A stretch of 29,273 bases of DNA from Euryarchaeota archaeon UBA443 (GTDB lineage: Archaea > Thermoplasmatota > Poseidoniia > Poseidoniales > Poseidoniaceae), in assembly GCA_002499195.1 (NCBI GenBank), contig DAKS01000061.1:69796-99068 (forward strand), in the 5' to 3' direction. Below are positions 17,431-24,632 of this stretch, piece by piece (position 1 is the first letter of the stretch; each line of letters starts with the position of its first letter). The position numbers were made by a program, and so were the translations under genes. The notes under the pieces are model-generated. The model had not been told where the DNA came from, searched no databases, and saw nothing but the letters and a program-made list of their open reading frames with translations.

Positions 17431-18315
17431 TCAAGGGTTCTTCAATCCGTGCCTCCAAGCAGGGTTGAATTCTGACTCAAAACGAACGGGGTCATCTGTC
17501 TCCGGATGAAGGAATTCAAGGGCTACAGCATGCAAACAGATTCTTCCGTGAAGATTTGTTACAGCCCCGTGCATTTTGTCACCAACTACAGGATGTCCTT
17601 CTTCTGCCATAGCCACTCGTATCTGGTGCCTACGGCCAGTTTCAATCACGAGACTGAGTAACGTTGCTTCCTCGCCTTTAGCAAGTACATCCCACATCGT
17701 TACTGCATGTTTGCTGTTCTTTGTTTTCTTCTCAGAAATATACACTCTCAAATTTTTATCTTCAACCAAATTATGATCTGCTCGGCCCGGTGAAGCAATT
17801 CCTTCGACCAATGCAACGTAATGACGGTGGACTAGATGTTGTGCGAATTGGTCTTGTAAATCGCGTTTTGCATCTTCTGTTTTAGCAAAAACCATAATGC
17901 CTGATGTTGCTTTATCCAGCCGATGAACGATGAAACACCAGCTATTTTTCTTTACACTGCGACAATATTCAACACACCGGTTATGTAGCGTGTCGACCTC
18001 AAGGCGATCGGTTGCAACGGAAAGCAAACCTGCTGGTTTTGCAACGACAAGAATTGTTTCATCCTCGAAAAGAATTTCTAAATCGTGCGTTTTCGCATTT
18101 ACTTCTCGTTCCTCTTCGATTGAAATTTTAGGTTTAGGATGAATTTCTACTATTTGTCCTTCTAAAACAACGTGCTTCGCTCTATGAATGGTTTGATCAT
18201 CAACAGATATGCGTTGATTTGTTAGCATTTTTCTAAGTACATTCGTACTCGCTTGTGGTTGCATATTTTTCAGAACCTCGAGAAGAATGGTTTCTACTGC
18301 AACCTTCTTTCTCAT
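17431..18315 (-). CDS. RluA-family RNA pseudouridine synthase
   Basis: A 294-residue enzyme that isomerises uridine to pseudouridine in rRNA or tRNA. The RluA signature HRLDKATSGIMVFAK spans 131-145, with nucleophile Asp134. The second conserved block GRRHQIRVAMAEEGHPVVGD lies near 217-236. The first ~60 residues (VLRKMLTNQRISVDD and following) look like an S4 RNA-binding domain. This family is mainly bacterial; archaeal genomes normally use Cbf5, Pus10 and TruA/TruD types, so this is probably an acquired gene. It sits nine bases after moeA and 21 bases before uvrA on the same strand. The target site cannot be told from sequence. Confidence 0.9.
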   Translation of the reverse strand: MRKKVAVETILLEVLKNMQPQASTNVLRKMLTNQRISVDDQTIHRAKHVVLEGQIVEIHPKPKISIEEEREVNAKTHDLEILFEDETILVVAKPAGLLSVATDRLEVDTLHNRCVEYCRSVKKNSWCFIVHRLDKATSGIMVFAKTEDAKRDLQDQFAQHLVHRHYVALVEGIASPGRADHNLVEDKNLRVYISEKKTKNSKHAVTMWDVLAKGEEATLLSLVIETGRRHQIRVAMAEEGHPVVGDKMHGAVTNLHGRICLHAVALEFLHPETDDPVRFESEFNPAWRHGLKNP

Positions 18316-18324
18316 GGATTTCCC

Positions 18325-19530
18325 TCACAAAAGAAGAACTTCAATTAGTTCCCCTGCATCTCCTGATTGGCCTGGTTGGAGAAGTGTTAAGCCATCTGCA
18401 GAAGATAAACTCTCGATGTTTCCTGAACCTTGATGTTTTGGTTGATCGGCGATGAAGCCTTCGTTTGTTGAGGTGAGGGTTACACGTCGTAATGTTAAGC
18501 AATCTTTCGTTGAACGAACATTGGTTTGAAGACGTGCGTGAACGATTTGATCTTGAGGATATGTAGTGCCTATGGAACCTCGTAAATACGGAACTACTAG
18601 CATTCTAAACACGACGTGACTACTTACTGGGTTTCCAGGTAACCCGAACATCGGGGTGTTTTTCCAATGTCCAAATAAAGGAGGTGACCCGGGACGAATC
18701 TTTACTCTCCAGAATACTAAATCTCCTTCCGTCTCCATAAGTTTGCGGACATAATCCCATTCTCCCATCGAAACACCGCCAGAGGTAACGAAGAGGTCGC
18801 ATTCCTTTGCAGCAATATCAAATTGGTTTCGTAATACCTCGATTGAATCATGTACTGCGGGATAGCGTATAGGAATATGACCTAGCATTTTCACAAGTCC
18901 GGAAAGACCGTAAGAATTTGATTCATAGATTTCACCATAAGCAAGTTCTTCGCCCGGTGGTTTGAGTTCATCGCCTGTTGATATAATCCCTATTTTCAAC
19001 CTTTGAATAACCGGTATAGTGGCGTGGCCCATTGTAGCACACATGGAAATTGATTGGGGTGTGAGATAGTCTCCTTTTTTGAGTCCAATCTCGTTCTCTG
19101 CAATGTTTTCACCACATTTTCGAATAAAATGAGGTTTTGAAGGTTGGTTCAAAGTTACTTTGTTGCCATCGATTGAACATGCTTCTATTGGAATGATCGC
19201 ATCGGCGCCACTCGGTACTGGTGCTCCAGTCATAATCCGGACGGCTTGTCCGGTGTTTAACGTGAGGTTTTCATCGCCCGCTGCTGCTTGTGAGGTAGCG
19301 ATGATATCAAGCGTGGACGGGGCTTTTTCTGTGTCCTGAAATCTAACTGCAAACCCATCCATAGCTGAATTATCAAATGGTGGATCGTTTACTTTTGAAT
19401 GTAAATCAGTAGCAAGAATGCGTTGATGTGCATCATCGATATCGATGTTTTCTACTGAACAGAACATCTTGTGCTGAAGAGTGAGATCTATCGCCTCTTG
19501 GAGCGGTAAAAAATACGGAACTTCCTTCAT
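18325..19530 (-). CDS. moeA: Molybdopterin molybdotransferase MoeA
   Basis: A 401-residue enzyme that inserts molybdate or tungstate into adenylylated molybdopterin to complete the metal cofactor. Domain motifs appear in order: DPPFDNSAMDGFAV (49-62, catalytic Asp58), IMTGAPVPSGADAI (99-112), GIISTGDEL (181-189), TSGGVSMGEWDYV (249-261) and FGLPGNPVSS (295-304), then a C-terminal beta-domain. It is divergently arranged with the tungstate permease-ATPase gene, only 48 bases between starts. This supports a shared role in tungsten (or molybdenum) cofactor supply. A strong ribosome-binding site precedes the ATG. It leads the run moeA, pseudouridine synthase, uvrA. Confidence 0.95.
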   Translation of the reverse strand: MKEVPYFLPLQEAIDLTLQHKMFCSVENIDIDDAHQRILATDLHSKVNDPPFDNSAMDGFAVRFQDTEKAPSTLDIIATSQAAAGDENLTLNTGQAVRIMTGAPVPSGADAIIPIEACSIDGNKVTLNQPSKPHFIRKCGENIAENEIGLKKGDYLTPQSISMCATMGHATIPVIQRLKIGIISTGDELKPPGEELAYGEIYESNSYGLSGLVKMLGHIPIRYPAVHDSIEVLRNQFDIAAKECDLFVTSGGVSMGEWDYVRKLMETEGDLVFWRVKIRPGSPPLFGHWKNTPMFGLPGNPVSSHVVFRMLVVPYLRGSIGTTYPQDQIVHARLQTNVRSTKDCLTLRRVTLTSTNEGFIADQPKHQGSGNIESLSSADGLTLLQPGQSGDAGELIEVLLL

Positions 19531-19533
19531 TTC

Positions 19534-19543
19534 ATCACTCCTT
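19534..19543 (-). promoter_or_regulatory. Shine-Dalgarno site of moeA
   Basis: On the minus strand AAGGAGTGAT lies three bases before the moeA ATG at 19530. It is a near-full match to the anti-SD partner and fixes the start. No clear TATA box is visible in the 48-base divergent gap. Confidence 0.55.
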
Positions 19544-19578
19544 TAACCAGTGGCTTACTTCGCCAACCTCAAAGGTTT

Positions 19579-20925
19579 GTGTTACTTCGCCATGGCGTGG
19601 TAGATTCTACTAACCTTTGGGATGTGGTCATCCGAACCCTTGTGACGAGTGGTTCCGCGACGATTATTGCCGGGGTTCTTGGGATTGGTTTAGCAATACT
19701 TCTTGCTAACGTAAATTGGAAATTAAAACCGTTGCTTCGGGGAATTACGCAAGCATTGTATGGTCTTCCACCAGTTGTCGTTGGAGTTGCTGTTTACATT
19801 GTATTGAGTAAAGATGGAGTATTTGGTTCACTCAATTGGTTGTTCACAATTCAAGGTATGATCGTCGCTCAAACACTGTTGATTTTTCCTCTCGTTCTTG
19901 GTATTTCATGGACGGCTCTTGAGCGAGTTTCCTCAGAAAAGAGGGATGTGTTCAAGGTCATGAATGCAAGTCGTAAACAACGGGTATTTCTTGAAATGTA
20001 TTGTGCAAGGAGGGGAATAACCAACGCAATACTCCTCGGATTTGGCCGGGCGATTGCTGAAGTCGGTGCGGTGATGATGGTTGGGGGTAATATTGCAGGA
20101 AAAACAAGAGTTTTGACAACAAGTGTAGTCTTAGAAACAAGTGTTGGACGGCTAGATGCAGCATTACAACTTGGATTGGTATTACTCGTGATATCATTGA
20201 TCACAGCTTTTGGTTTGCAATTTATTCAATACATCCGCTTTTTCGAACAACAGTCGTTTGGAGAAGATGAAATTATTGATCAATCTATTGATGATTTTAC
20301 TGCAACGTGGGAAAATATGAATGTGGTGAAGGATAGTAAAACTATCATTGGGGATTGTTCATTACAAGTATCGAGTAATGAAATCGTTGCGTTAATGGGT
20401 GAGTCTGGTTCTGGGAAATCAACGCTTCTTAGAGCGATGGTTGGTTTAGAAGGTGAACCTTCAATCTATAGCCGTGATATTGCATATGTTTCGCAAAACC
20501 CGGTATTGGTAATGGATAATGTTGCTATGGAGCTTGAACTATCATCTAAACTGCATGTTGAGTTGCCAAATAGTGGAACATATTTTGCATCTATTTTAGG
20601 ATTTGAAGAAAGGGGTGGACAACGAACCGATTCACTATCTGGTGGAGAAATACAACGATTGGCGTTTCTTCGGGCTCTATCTATGAATCGAAAAATCCTG
20701 GTATTGGATGAAGTTACCTCAGAACTTGATGGGGGTTCAATAGAACGTATTGAAGAGCAGGTTGTTCTGTTTAAGAATCGAGGTGGGGGTGTGGTTTTTG
20801 CAACGCACAATCCCTTCCAAGCAGAACGCTTAGCAGATCGAATAATTTACATTCATAACGGTAAATTAATCGATGAAAAGAACGAAATTGCACAGCAGAT
20901 TCGTGAAGGAAAAAGAATTGGTTAA
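19579..20925 (+). CDS. Tungstate ABC transporter, permease (TupB) and ATPase (TupC) fused in one chain
   Basis: A 448-residue fusion. Residues ~12-222 form a permease of about five helices with the TupB-type coupling segment AIAEVGAVMMVGGNIAGKTR (158-177). A short acidic linker (~224-240) leads into an ABC ATPase: Walker A GESGSGKS (274-281), Q-loop SQNP (305-308), signature LSGGEIQR (353-360), Walker B ILVLDE (373-378) and switch His410. TupB and TupC are normally separate proteins; here two chains would form the whole permease/ATPase core. The ATPase is short (~205 residues). The binding protein is the convergent gene, which overlaps the last four bases. The start is GTG 19579 with AAAGGT just before it; GTG 19597 is an alternative. 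The nearby moeA fits tungsten use. Confidence 0.88.
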   Translation: MLLRHGVVDSTNLWDVVIRTLVTSGSATIIAGVLGIGLAILLANVNWKLKPLLRGITQALYGLPPVVVGVAVYIVLSKDGVFGSLNWLFTIQGMIVAQTLLIFPLVLGISWTALERVSSEKRDVFKVMNASRKQRVFLEMYCARRGITNAILLGFGRAIAEVGAVMMVGGNIAGKTRVLTTSVVLETSVGRLDAALQLGLVLLVISLITAFGLQFIQYIRFFEQQSFGEDEIIDQSIDDFTATWENMNVVKDSKTIIGDCSLQVSSNEIVALMGESGSGKSTLLRAMVGLEGEPSIYSRDIAYVSQNPVLVMDNVAMELELSSKLHVELPNSGTYFASILGFEERGGQRTDSLSGGEIQRLAFLRALSMNRKILVLDEVTSELDGGSIERIEEQVVLFKNRGGGVVFATHNPFQAERLADRIIYIHNGKLIDEKNEIAQQIREGKRIG

Positions 20926-21746
20926 TTTGGTGGTTCACCACTATGGAATAGTGTTTTGTTGTTTACAGTATAGCCTTCAATATCTCTAAAAGAATCAAGT
21001 AAAAAATCCCGTAAAGTCGTTGTTTCAGAATTATATTCATTATCCATGAGTAGAATTGAATATGGATTAATCAAAACGGTTTCGTTGAATTCATGTATGA
21101 ACAAGTTTGTATTTTCTTGGCGATAGAGTGCTGTTCCTCGATCTGACAATGTCCAGCACTCCAATTCATTTGAGATGGTGATTGCAGCACCCATCCCCTG
21201 TCCGATTGATTGATATCCATCCCATACTGGATGAAAACCTAAGGAATCGTCTACAAATTCAAAATTTGATTGGTTGGAAAACATTCTCCAAAGAGTCTGT
21301 TCTTTTTGATGAGTACCTGAATCATCACCACGAGAAATGAAGCATTGATCTTCTGATATGATGTAATGAAGTGTTTCAATTAAGTCTCCTGAAATTGATG
21401 TTGGTCCTAAAAGAACAAAACGATTCCAAGCAAATGTTGTCCGGTTTACGGCAAATCCATTTTCGATAAATTCAACCTCTCGTTCAGGATCATGTACAAT
21501 AAGGACGTCCACATCATTGTTTTCAGCTAACGACATGGCTGCTCCCGAACCAACTGCGATAACATCGACATTGATTCCGGTTTGTTCTGTATAGTCTGGT
21601 AAAAGTTCACTTAGAAGACCAGAATCTCGAAGTGATGTTGTTGTCGCAAGTCGTATCGTTGATGTCTTTGATTCATCTTCAGCATGCAAGCAGCCTTGAA
21701 GTGGGGGTAAAAGAAGTAAAAAAATCGCAAAGAAAAGACGATTCAT
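20922..21746 (-). CDS. tupA: Tungstate-binding lipoprotein TupA
   Basis: A 274-residue substrate-binding protein for tungstate uptake, exposed outside the membrane. It has a lipoprotein signal: hydrophobic residues 4-15, then a lipobox LQGC with Cys19. The oxyanion-binding motif ATTTSLRDSGLL (35-46) and ISRGDDSGTHQKE later in the chain are characteristic of TupA-type proteins. The reading frame stays open for 56 more codons upstream, but those lie inside the zinc-ribbon gene and lack a signal peptide, so ATG 21746 is the start. It begins one base after the zinc-ribbon stop, so the two are probably co-translated. It converges with its fused permease-ATPase instead of sharing an operon with it. 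Confidence 0.92.
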   Translation of the reverse strand: MNRLFFAIFLLLLPPLQGCLHAEDESKTSTIRLATTTSLRDSGLLSELLPDYTEQTGINVDVIAVGSGAAMSLAENNDVDVLIVHDPEREVEFIENGFAVNRTTFAWNRFVLLGPTSISGDLIETLHYIISEDQCFISRGDDSGTHQKEQTLWRMFSNQSNFEFVDDSLGFHPVWDGYQSIGQGMGAAITISNELECWTLSDRGTALYRQENTNLFIHEFNETVLINPYSILLMDNEYNSETTTLRDFLLDSFRDIEGYTVNNKTLFHSGEPPN

Positions 21747-21747
21747 C

Positions 21748-22038
21748 TTAATCGAACGACATGACATTGCCACATTCTGGGTAAGTGCATGTAACAGAGT
21801 ATCTTGTTTTAGTTGGCTTTCTAATCTTAAGCATTGAGCCACACATATCGCATTGAAGGCTGATAGTTTCTGGTTCTTGTTTTTGAGGAGCTTCTTCAAG
21901 TTTCCTTCCAACATCTGTTGACCAACCTAAAGAATCTGTATAAGTATCAGCCTTTTTGATCTTGTTCTGACGAAGAGATAATCTCAACTTTCTTTTCCTT
22001 CGAGGGCGTTTCTTTCCACCAGGTGCTTTTTTCGCCAT
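21748..22038 (-). CDS. Small basic zinc-ribbon protein
   Basis: A 96-residue protein. The N-terminal ~30 residues are very basic (AKKAPGGKKRPRRKRKLRL). The C-terminal half has two metal-binding knuckles: CDMC (63-66) and CTYPEC (about 84-89), spaced like a zinc ribbon. Basic tail plus ribbon suggests nucleic-acid binding, either transcription or ribosome associated. I do not recognise a named family. It starts 52 bases after the beta-CASP nuclease stop, and its stop lies one base before the tupA ATG, so one operon is likely. Confidence 0.75.
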   Translation of the reverse strand: MAKKAPGGKKRPRRKRKLRLSLRQNKIKKADTYTDSLGWSTDVGRKLEEAPQKQEPETISLQCDMCGSMLKIRKPTKTRYSVTCTYPECGNVMSFD

Positions 22039-22090
22039 GCTATCGACTATCGCTTTAGGTTGATGTATTCAACCCCTTCGGCTGATTGAA

Positions 22091-23404
22091 TCAGTCCAAG
22101 ATACCAGAAATACCATTTTCTGGTGTATGAACTCGATGTCCATTTGCTTCTAGTGCGTCCGCAAGAGGTGGTCTCGCCATTGTTGGATCTGAATGATAGA
22201 TTACAATGTCTTCAGCATGGCATTCTTCTGCAAATTTTACAATTTCTTTATGTCCTGCATGTGTTGAAAATGAATATTGATCTACATCTAGTTCAATATT
22301 CGCAAGTTTGCCGAAAATCGGAACTCGTCGCTCATCTAATAATCTCCTTCCACCAGTATTTCGAGCTTGGTAACCAGTAAGGAGTATTGAATTTTTACGA
22401 TCATGTCTAAGGCGATTAAGATACCAAATAGATGGGCCTCCATCAAGCATACCGGATGTTGATACGATAACGTTTGCATCTAGGGCCTTTTTTCTATCTG
22501 ACTTACTTGAAACCCGACGACACCAACGCCATGCGGATTCTAATGCTGAAGGATCTCGAAGTGTTTCAGGATGTCCCATTTGTAATTTTGCAACTCGTTT
22601 TCCCATTCCATCAACATGAACATCTAGTTCGGGTAGATGTTTGTGAAGAAGCATAACAACATCTTGTGTACGTCCATTTGCAAAAGCGGGTATTAGTGCT
22701 GTTCCACCACGATCTACAACCTCAATTACACGTTCAATAAATCGTTGATTTTCTTCCTCTTTTTTGGGATGATCTCTTCCACCATAAGTTCCTTCAACAA
22801 ACAATACATCTGATTTTACTGGTTTTGCACCAATAGTTAACTGTGAATCTCTAGTATCAAAATCTCCAGAAAATAGAACTTTCTTACTAGGTGTTTCAAC
22901 GTGAAGCATTGCTGCTCCTGGAATGTGACCTGCACGATGAAGTTCTAATTTCCAATCATTTTGATCCCATGGTTTATTGAAAGAATGGGTTTTCCAAGAT
23001 GAAAGTGCAATATCAATATCTCGTTTATCCCATGGTAGAGGATAACCTTCAATCGATGAAACTTTATGACAATCATACCACATCATCTCTGATATTGCTG
23101 CAGTTAATTCGGTTCCATGAAGTGTTGAATTGTGATTTGAAGCAAGCCAAGGAACCATACCAAGATGATCGATATGAGAATGGGTAATTATAGCATTAGA
23201 AACGTGTGGAGCTTCGTTTGGATAACGTGGTGGTTTGGTAGGTGCTAATCCATAATCAAGAAGTAATCGGTTGGATGTAGGATCTTCTAAAACAATCCCT
23301 ACATTTCCGACTTCATTTCCACCACCAAGGTAATGATAACGCAATCCCCGATCAGGTGGGTATTCCGGATAACTCGAAGTTCGTCCCGGAGCATACACGA
23401 CCAT
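22091..23404 (-). CDS. Metallo-beta-lactamase/beta-CASP ribonuclease, archaeal CPSF-like
   Basis: A 437-residue metallo-hydrolase acting on RNA. Metal ligands are visible: HSHIDH (75-80), His160 (AGHIPGA), Asp181 (SGDFD) and His404 (YHSDP). The beta-CASP insert shows motif A with Glu204 (FVEGTYGGRDH), motif B STSGMLDGGP (315-324) and the C-motif histidines His382/His385 (STHAGH). There are no N-terminal KH domains, so it corresponds to the shorter CPSF2-like archaeal class and not aCPSF1. Expected role: endo- or 5'-exonucleolytic RNA processing or decay. It heads the operon with the zinc-ribbon and tupA genes. AAATATA at 23457-23451 on the minus strand could be its TATA box, giving a leader of roughly 20-30 bases. 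Confidence 0.92.
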   Translation of the reverse strand: MVVYAPGRTSSYPEYPPDRGLRYHYLGGGNEVGNVGIVLEDPTSNRLLLDYGLAPTKPPRYPNEAPHVSNAIITHSHIDHLGMVPWLASNHNSTLHGTELTAAISEMMWYDCHKVSSIEGYPLPWDKRDIDIALSSWKTHSFNKPWDQNDWKLELHRAGHIPGAAMLHVETPSKKVLFSGDFDTRDSQLTIGAKPVKSDVLFVEGTYGGRDHPKKEEENQRFIERVIEVVDRGGTALIPAFANGRTQDVVMLLHKHLPELDVHVDGMGKRVAKLQMGHPETLRDPSALESAWRWCRRVSSKSDRKKALDANVIVSTSGMLDGGPSIWYLNRLRHDRKNSILLTGYQARNTGGRRLLDERRVPIFGKLANIELDVDQYSFSTHAGHKEIVKFAEECHAEDIVIYHSDPTMARPPLADALEANGHRVHTPENGISGILD

Positions 23405-23549
23405 GCCTTGTGGATTGAATCAACATGAATGAACTTGTGGGTCACACCCCTATATTTCCACTGGAATTATCGGATAAGAATTTTAATCAACTTACCATAG
23501 AAAATTACCAATAACAATATACACTACACGCGATAAAATACGATTGACT

Positions 23550-23588
23550 TTTGTTGATTTTGTTTGTTGATTTCTTTTGTTGATCTAT
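23550..23588 (+). repeat. Three tandem 13-bp repeats (TTTGTTGAT core)
   Basis: TTTGTTGAT occurs at 23550, 23563 and 23576, exactly 13 bases apart; the remaining four bases of each unit vary (TTTG, TTCT, CTAT). A degenerate partial copy may precede them. Exact spacing places the repeats just over one helical turn apart, as in iterons that bind a protein cooperatively. They lie about 110 bases upstream of the ferredoxin TATA box. Confidence 0.7.
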
Positions 23589-23668
23589 CTAGTAAAATGA
23601 TTTAATCTCCATTGGAAATCAAGGGGTGTCTTGATAGATATCATTTTCATAATTATTTTCATTTTAAT

Positions 23669-23706
23669 CTTTTCTTATCGAGTAAATTATCTCGATATAA
23701 GAAAAG
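23669..23706 (+). promoter_or_regulatory. Long inverted repeat containing the TATA box of the ferredoxin operon
   Basis: Left arm CTTTTCTTATCGAG (23669-23682) and right arm CTCGATATAAGAAAAG (23691-23706) match completely except for a two-base insertion in the right arm, with an 8-base AT spacer. TATAAG (23696-23701) in the right arm is ~28 bases before the ferredoxin ATG at 23726, the correct distance for a leaderless or short-leader transcript. The layout suggests an operator overlapping the promoter core; as RNA it could also form a hairpin. Confidence 0.6.
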
Positions 23707-23725
23707 AATTGATGCAAGGTCAAAT

Positions 23726-23938
23726 ATGGCAGTGTCCACTGGAACATCCATGGCTCATCTTCATTTTATTGTGGATGATGATTTATGCTATGGATGTGGT
23801 GCTTGTATTGGCTTATGCCCAACAAACGCACTATCGATGAAAGGACTTCTCGCTATAGTCGAACAATCACAATGTACGTATTGTGAATTATGTATTCCGA
23901 GCTGCCCAGTTGATGCATTACTGATAGAAACGAGGTAA
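23726..23938 (+). CDS. Two-cluster 4Fe-4S ferredoxin
   Basis: A 70-residue ferredoxin with two full cluster motifs: Cys21, 24, 27, 31 (CYGCGACIGLCP) and Cys50, 53, 56, 60 (CTYCELCIPSCP). It is a small cytosolic electron carrier. I chose ATG 23726 because a TATA box lies 28 bases upstream and AAGGT five bases upstream; ATG 23750 is possible. Longer reading (from 23612) would translate the palindrome and is rejected. The gene is followed after five bases by a Rossmann-fold protein with a ribosome-binding site over the ferredoxin stop, so the two are likely redox partners. Archaeal geranylgeranyl reductases are often paired with such ferredoxins, but the partner here is much shorter. Confidence 0.88.
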   Translation: MAVSTGTSMAHLHFIVDDDLCYGCGACIGLCPTNALSMKGLLAIVEQSQCTYCELCIPSCPVDALLIETR

Positions 23939-23943
23939 GAAGA

Positions 23944-24630
23944 ATGAAAATTCTCATTGTTGGTGCAGGCCTGGTTGCTTATGGGTGTGCCTATTCAGCA
24001 TTACAAGATGGACATGAAGTGCACATTATTGATCATTCGATTGAGTTTGGTTTACCAAATGTTTGGCCAAGTGTTCTTCTTGATCGTAAATCAATTCCAC
24101 TTTCATTTTCAACAGATCAACAATTCGAAGGAATAGATTCTGCATTTAGACATGAATGGATAATGAAAGGAATGAGCATTCAACTTGCAAAGGAAGGAGT
24201 TCAATTTTCACATCGAACTCGTGTTGTATATTCAAAGAAAAATGATAATGATAAGTACGAAGTTAGTTTAACAGGAGCAGGACAAATAAATGGAATTGTG
24301 ACTTATGATAAGATAATTGATACTACCAAAGACACTTGGATTCCATGGGCAACCCCACATCAAATTTCGAACCCAACCAATTCATACAACATCGAGAGAA
24401 AAGAAGCAACCGGCTTCGTTCACCTTCAATCTTCTTCATCAAAATTTAATGATTCTATTTATCAAATTCATCGGCAAGATGGTTTGTCAGAGTCATGGTA
24501 TTCAGGTAAACATGAATCAGATAATCGTAAAGTCATAGAAATCATATCAACAATGTTACCCTTAGATCATGCTTTATGGGATTGTAGTCAACGTTTTCAA
24601 AACGGTATTGATCTGTGGAAGGAGGTGTAA
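23944..24630 (+). CDS. Short FAD/NAD-binding Rossmann protein of unknown function, ferredoxin-linked
   Basis: A 228-residue protein. Residues 3-30 form a classical dinucleotide-binding beta-alpha-beta unit: ILIVGAGLVAYG with GxGxxxxG at 7-14, and Asp30 ending the second strand, as in FAD-dependent oxidoreductases. The rest (many His/Ser/Asn) does not match any family I know. Related enzymes such as geranylgeranyl reductase or lycopene cyclase run 350-450 residues, so this is either a reduced member or a new family; no frameshift is seen. GAGGT over the ferredoxin stop provides the ribosome-binding site, and the stop lies two bases before the AlaX ATG. Electron transfer with the ferredoxin is inferred. 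The codons are clearly AT-rich compared with rhodopsin. Confidence 0.6.
   Translation: MKILIVGAGLVAYGCAYSALQDGHEVHIIDHSIEFGLPNVWPSVLLDRKSIPLSFSTDQQFEGIDSAFRHEWIMKGMSIQLAKEGVQFSHRTRVVYSKKNDNDKYEVSLTGAGQINGIVTYDKIIDTTKDTWIPWATPHQISNPTNSYNIERKEATGFVHLQSSSSKFNDSIYQIHRQDGLSESWYSGKHESDNRKVIEIISTMLPLDHALWDCSQRFQNGIDLWKEV
24619..24627 (+). promoter_or_regulatory. Shine-Dalgarno site of the AlaX gene
   Basis: AAGGAGGTG, a full match to the anti-SD partner, ends five bases before ATG 24633 and lies inside the last codons of the upstream flavoprotein-like gene. It rules out the in-frame GTG at 24615 as start and indicates coupled translation. Confidence 0.65.
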
Positions 24631-24632
24631 TT

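Larger units (their letters stand above)
23405..23725. other. AT-rich divergent control region, 321 bases without a gene
   Basis: This is the longest gene-free stretch of the window. It holds the presumed promoter of the beta-CASP nuclease (left), three 13-bp iterated repeats (middle) and an inverted repeat enclosing the TATA box of the ferredoxin operon (right). Frames that read through it (for instance from TTG 23612 or ATG 23631) give low-complexity Ile/Phe-rich peptides and are not convincing genes. No tRNA or known ncRNA fold was recognised. Confidence 0.7.

Noticed and set aside
21747..21914. In-frame 56-codon extension of TupA
   Set aside because: It lies inside the zinc-ribbon gene and would bury the lipoprotein signal peptide.
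22082..22094. 13-base palindrome CTGATTGAATCAG at the end of the nuclease gene
   Set aside because: Overlaps the stop codon, is too short to be a convincing terminator, and such palindromes occur by chance.
23550..23588. Calling the 13-bp repeats a replication origin
   Set aside because: No Orc1/Cdc6 gene or ORB-type site is nearby; iteration alone does not show an origin.
23612..23725. A longer ferredoxin starting at TTG 23612
   Set aside because: It would translate the inverted repeat and TATA box; the added residues are low-complexity, and ATG 23726 has both a TATA box and a ribosome-binding site at the right distances.
23631..23840. A 69-residue hydrophobic frame
   Set aside because: Its Ile/Phe richness comes from AT-rich DNA, and it overlaps the ferredoxin gene in another frame.
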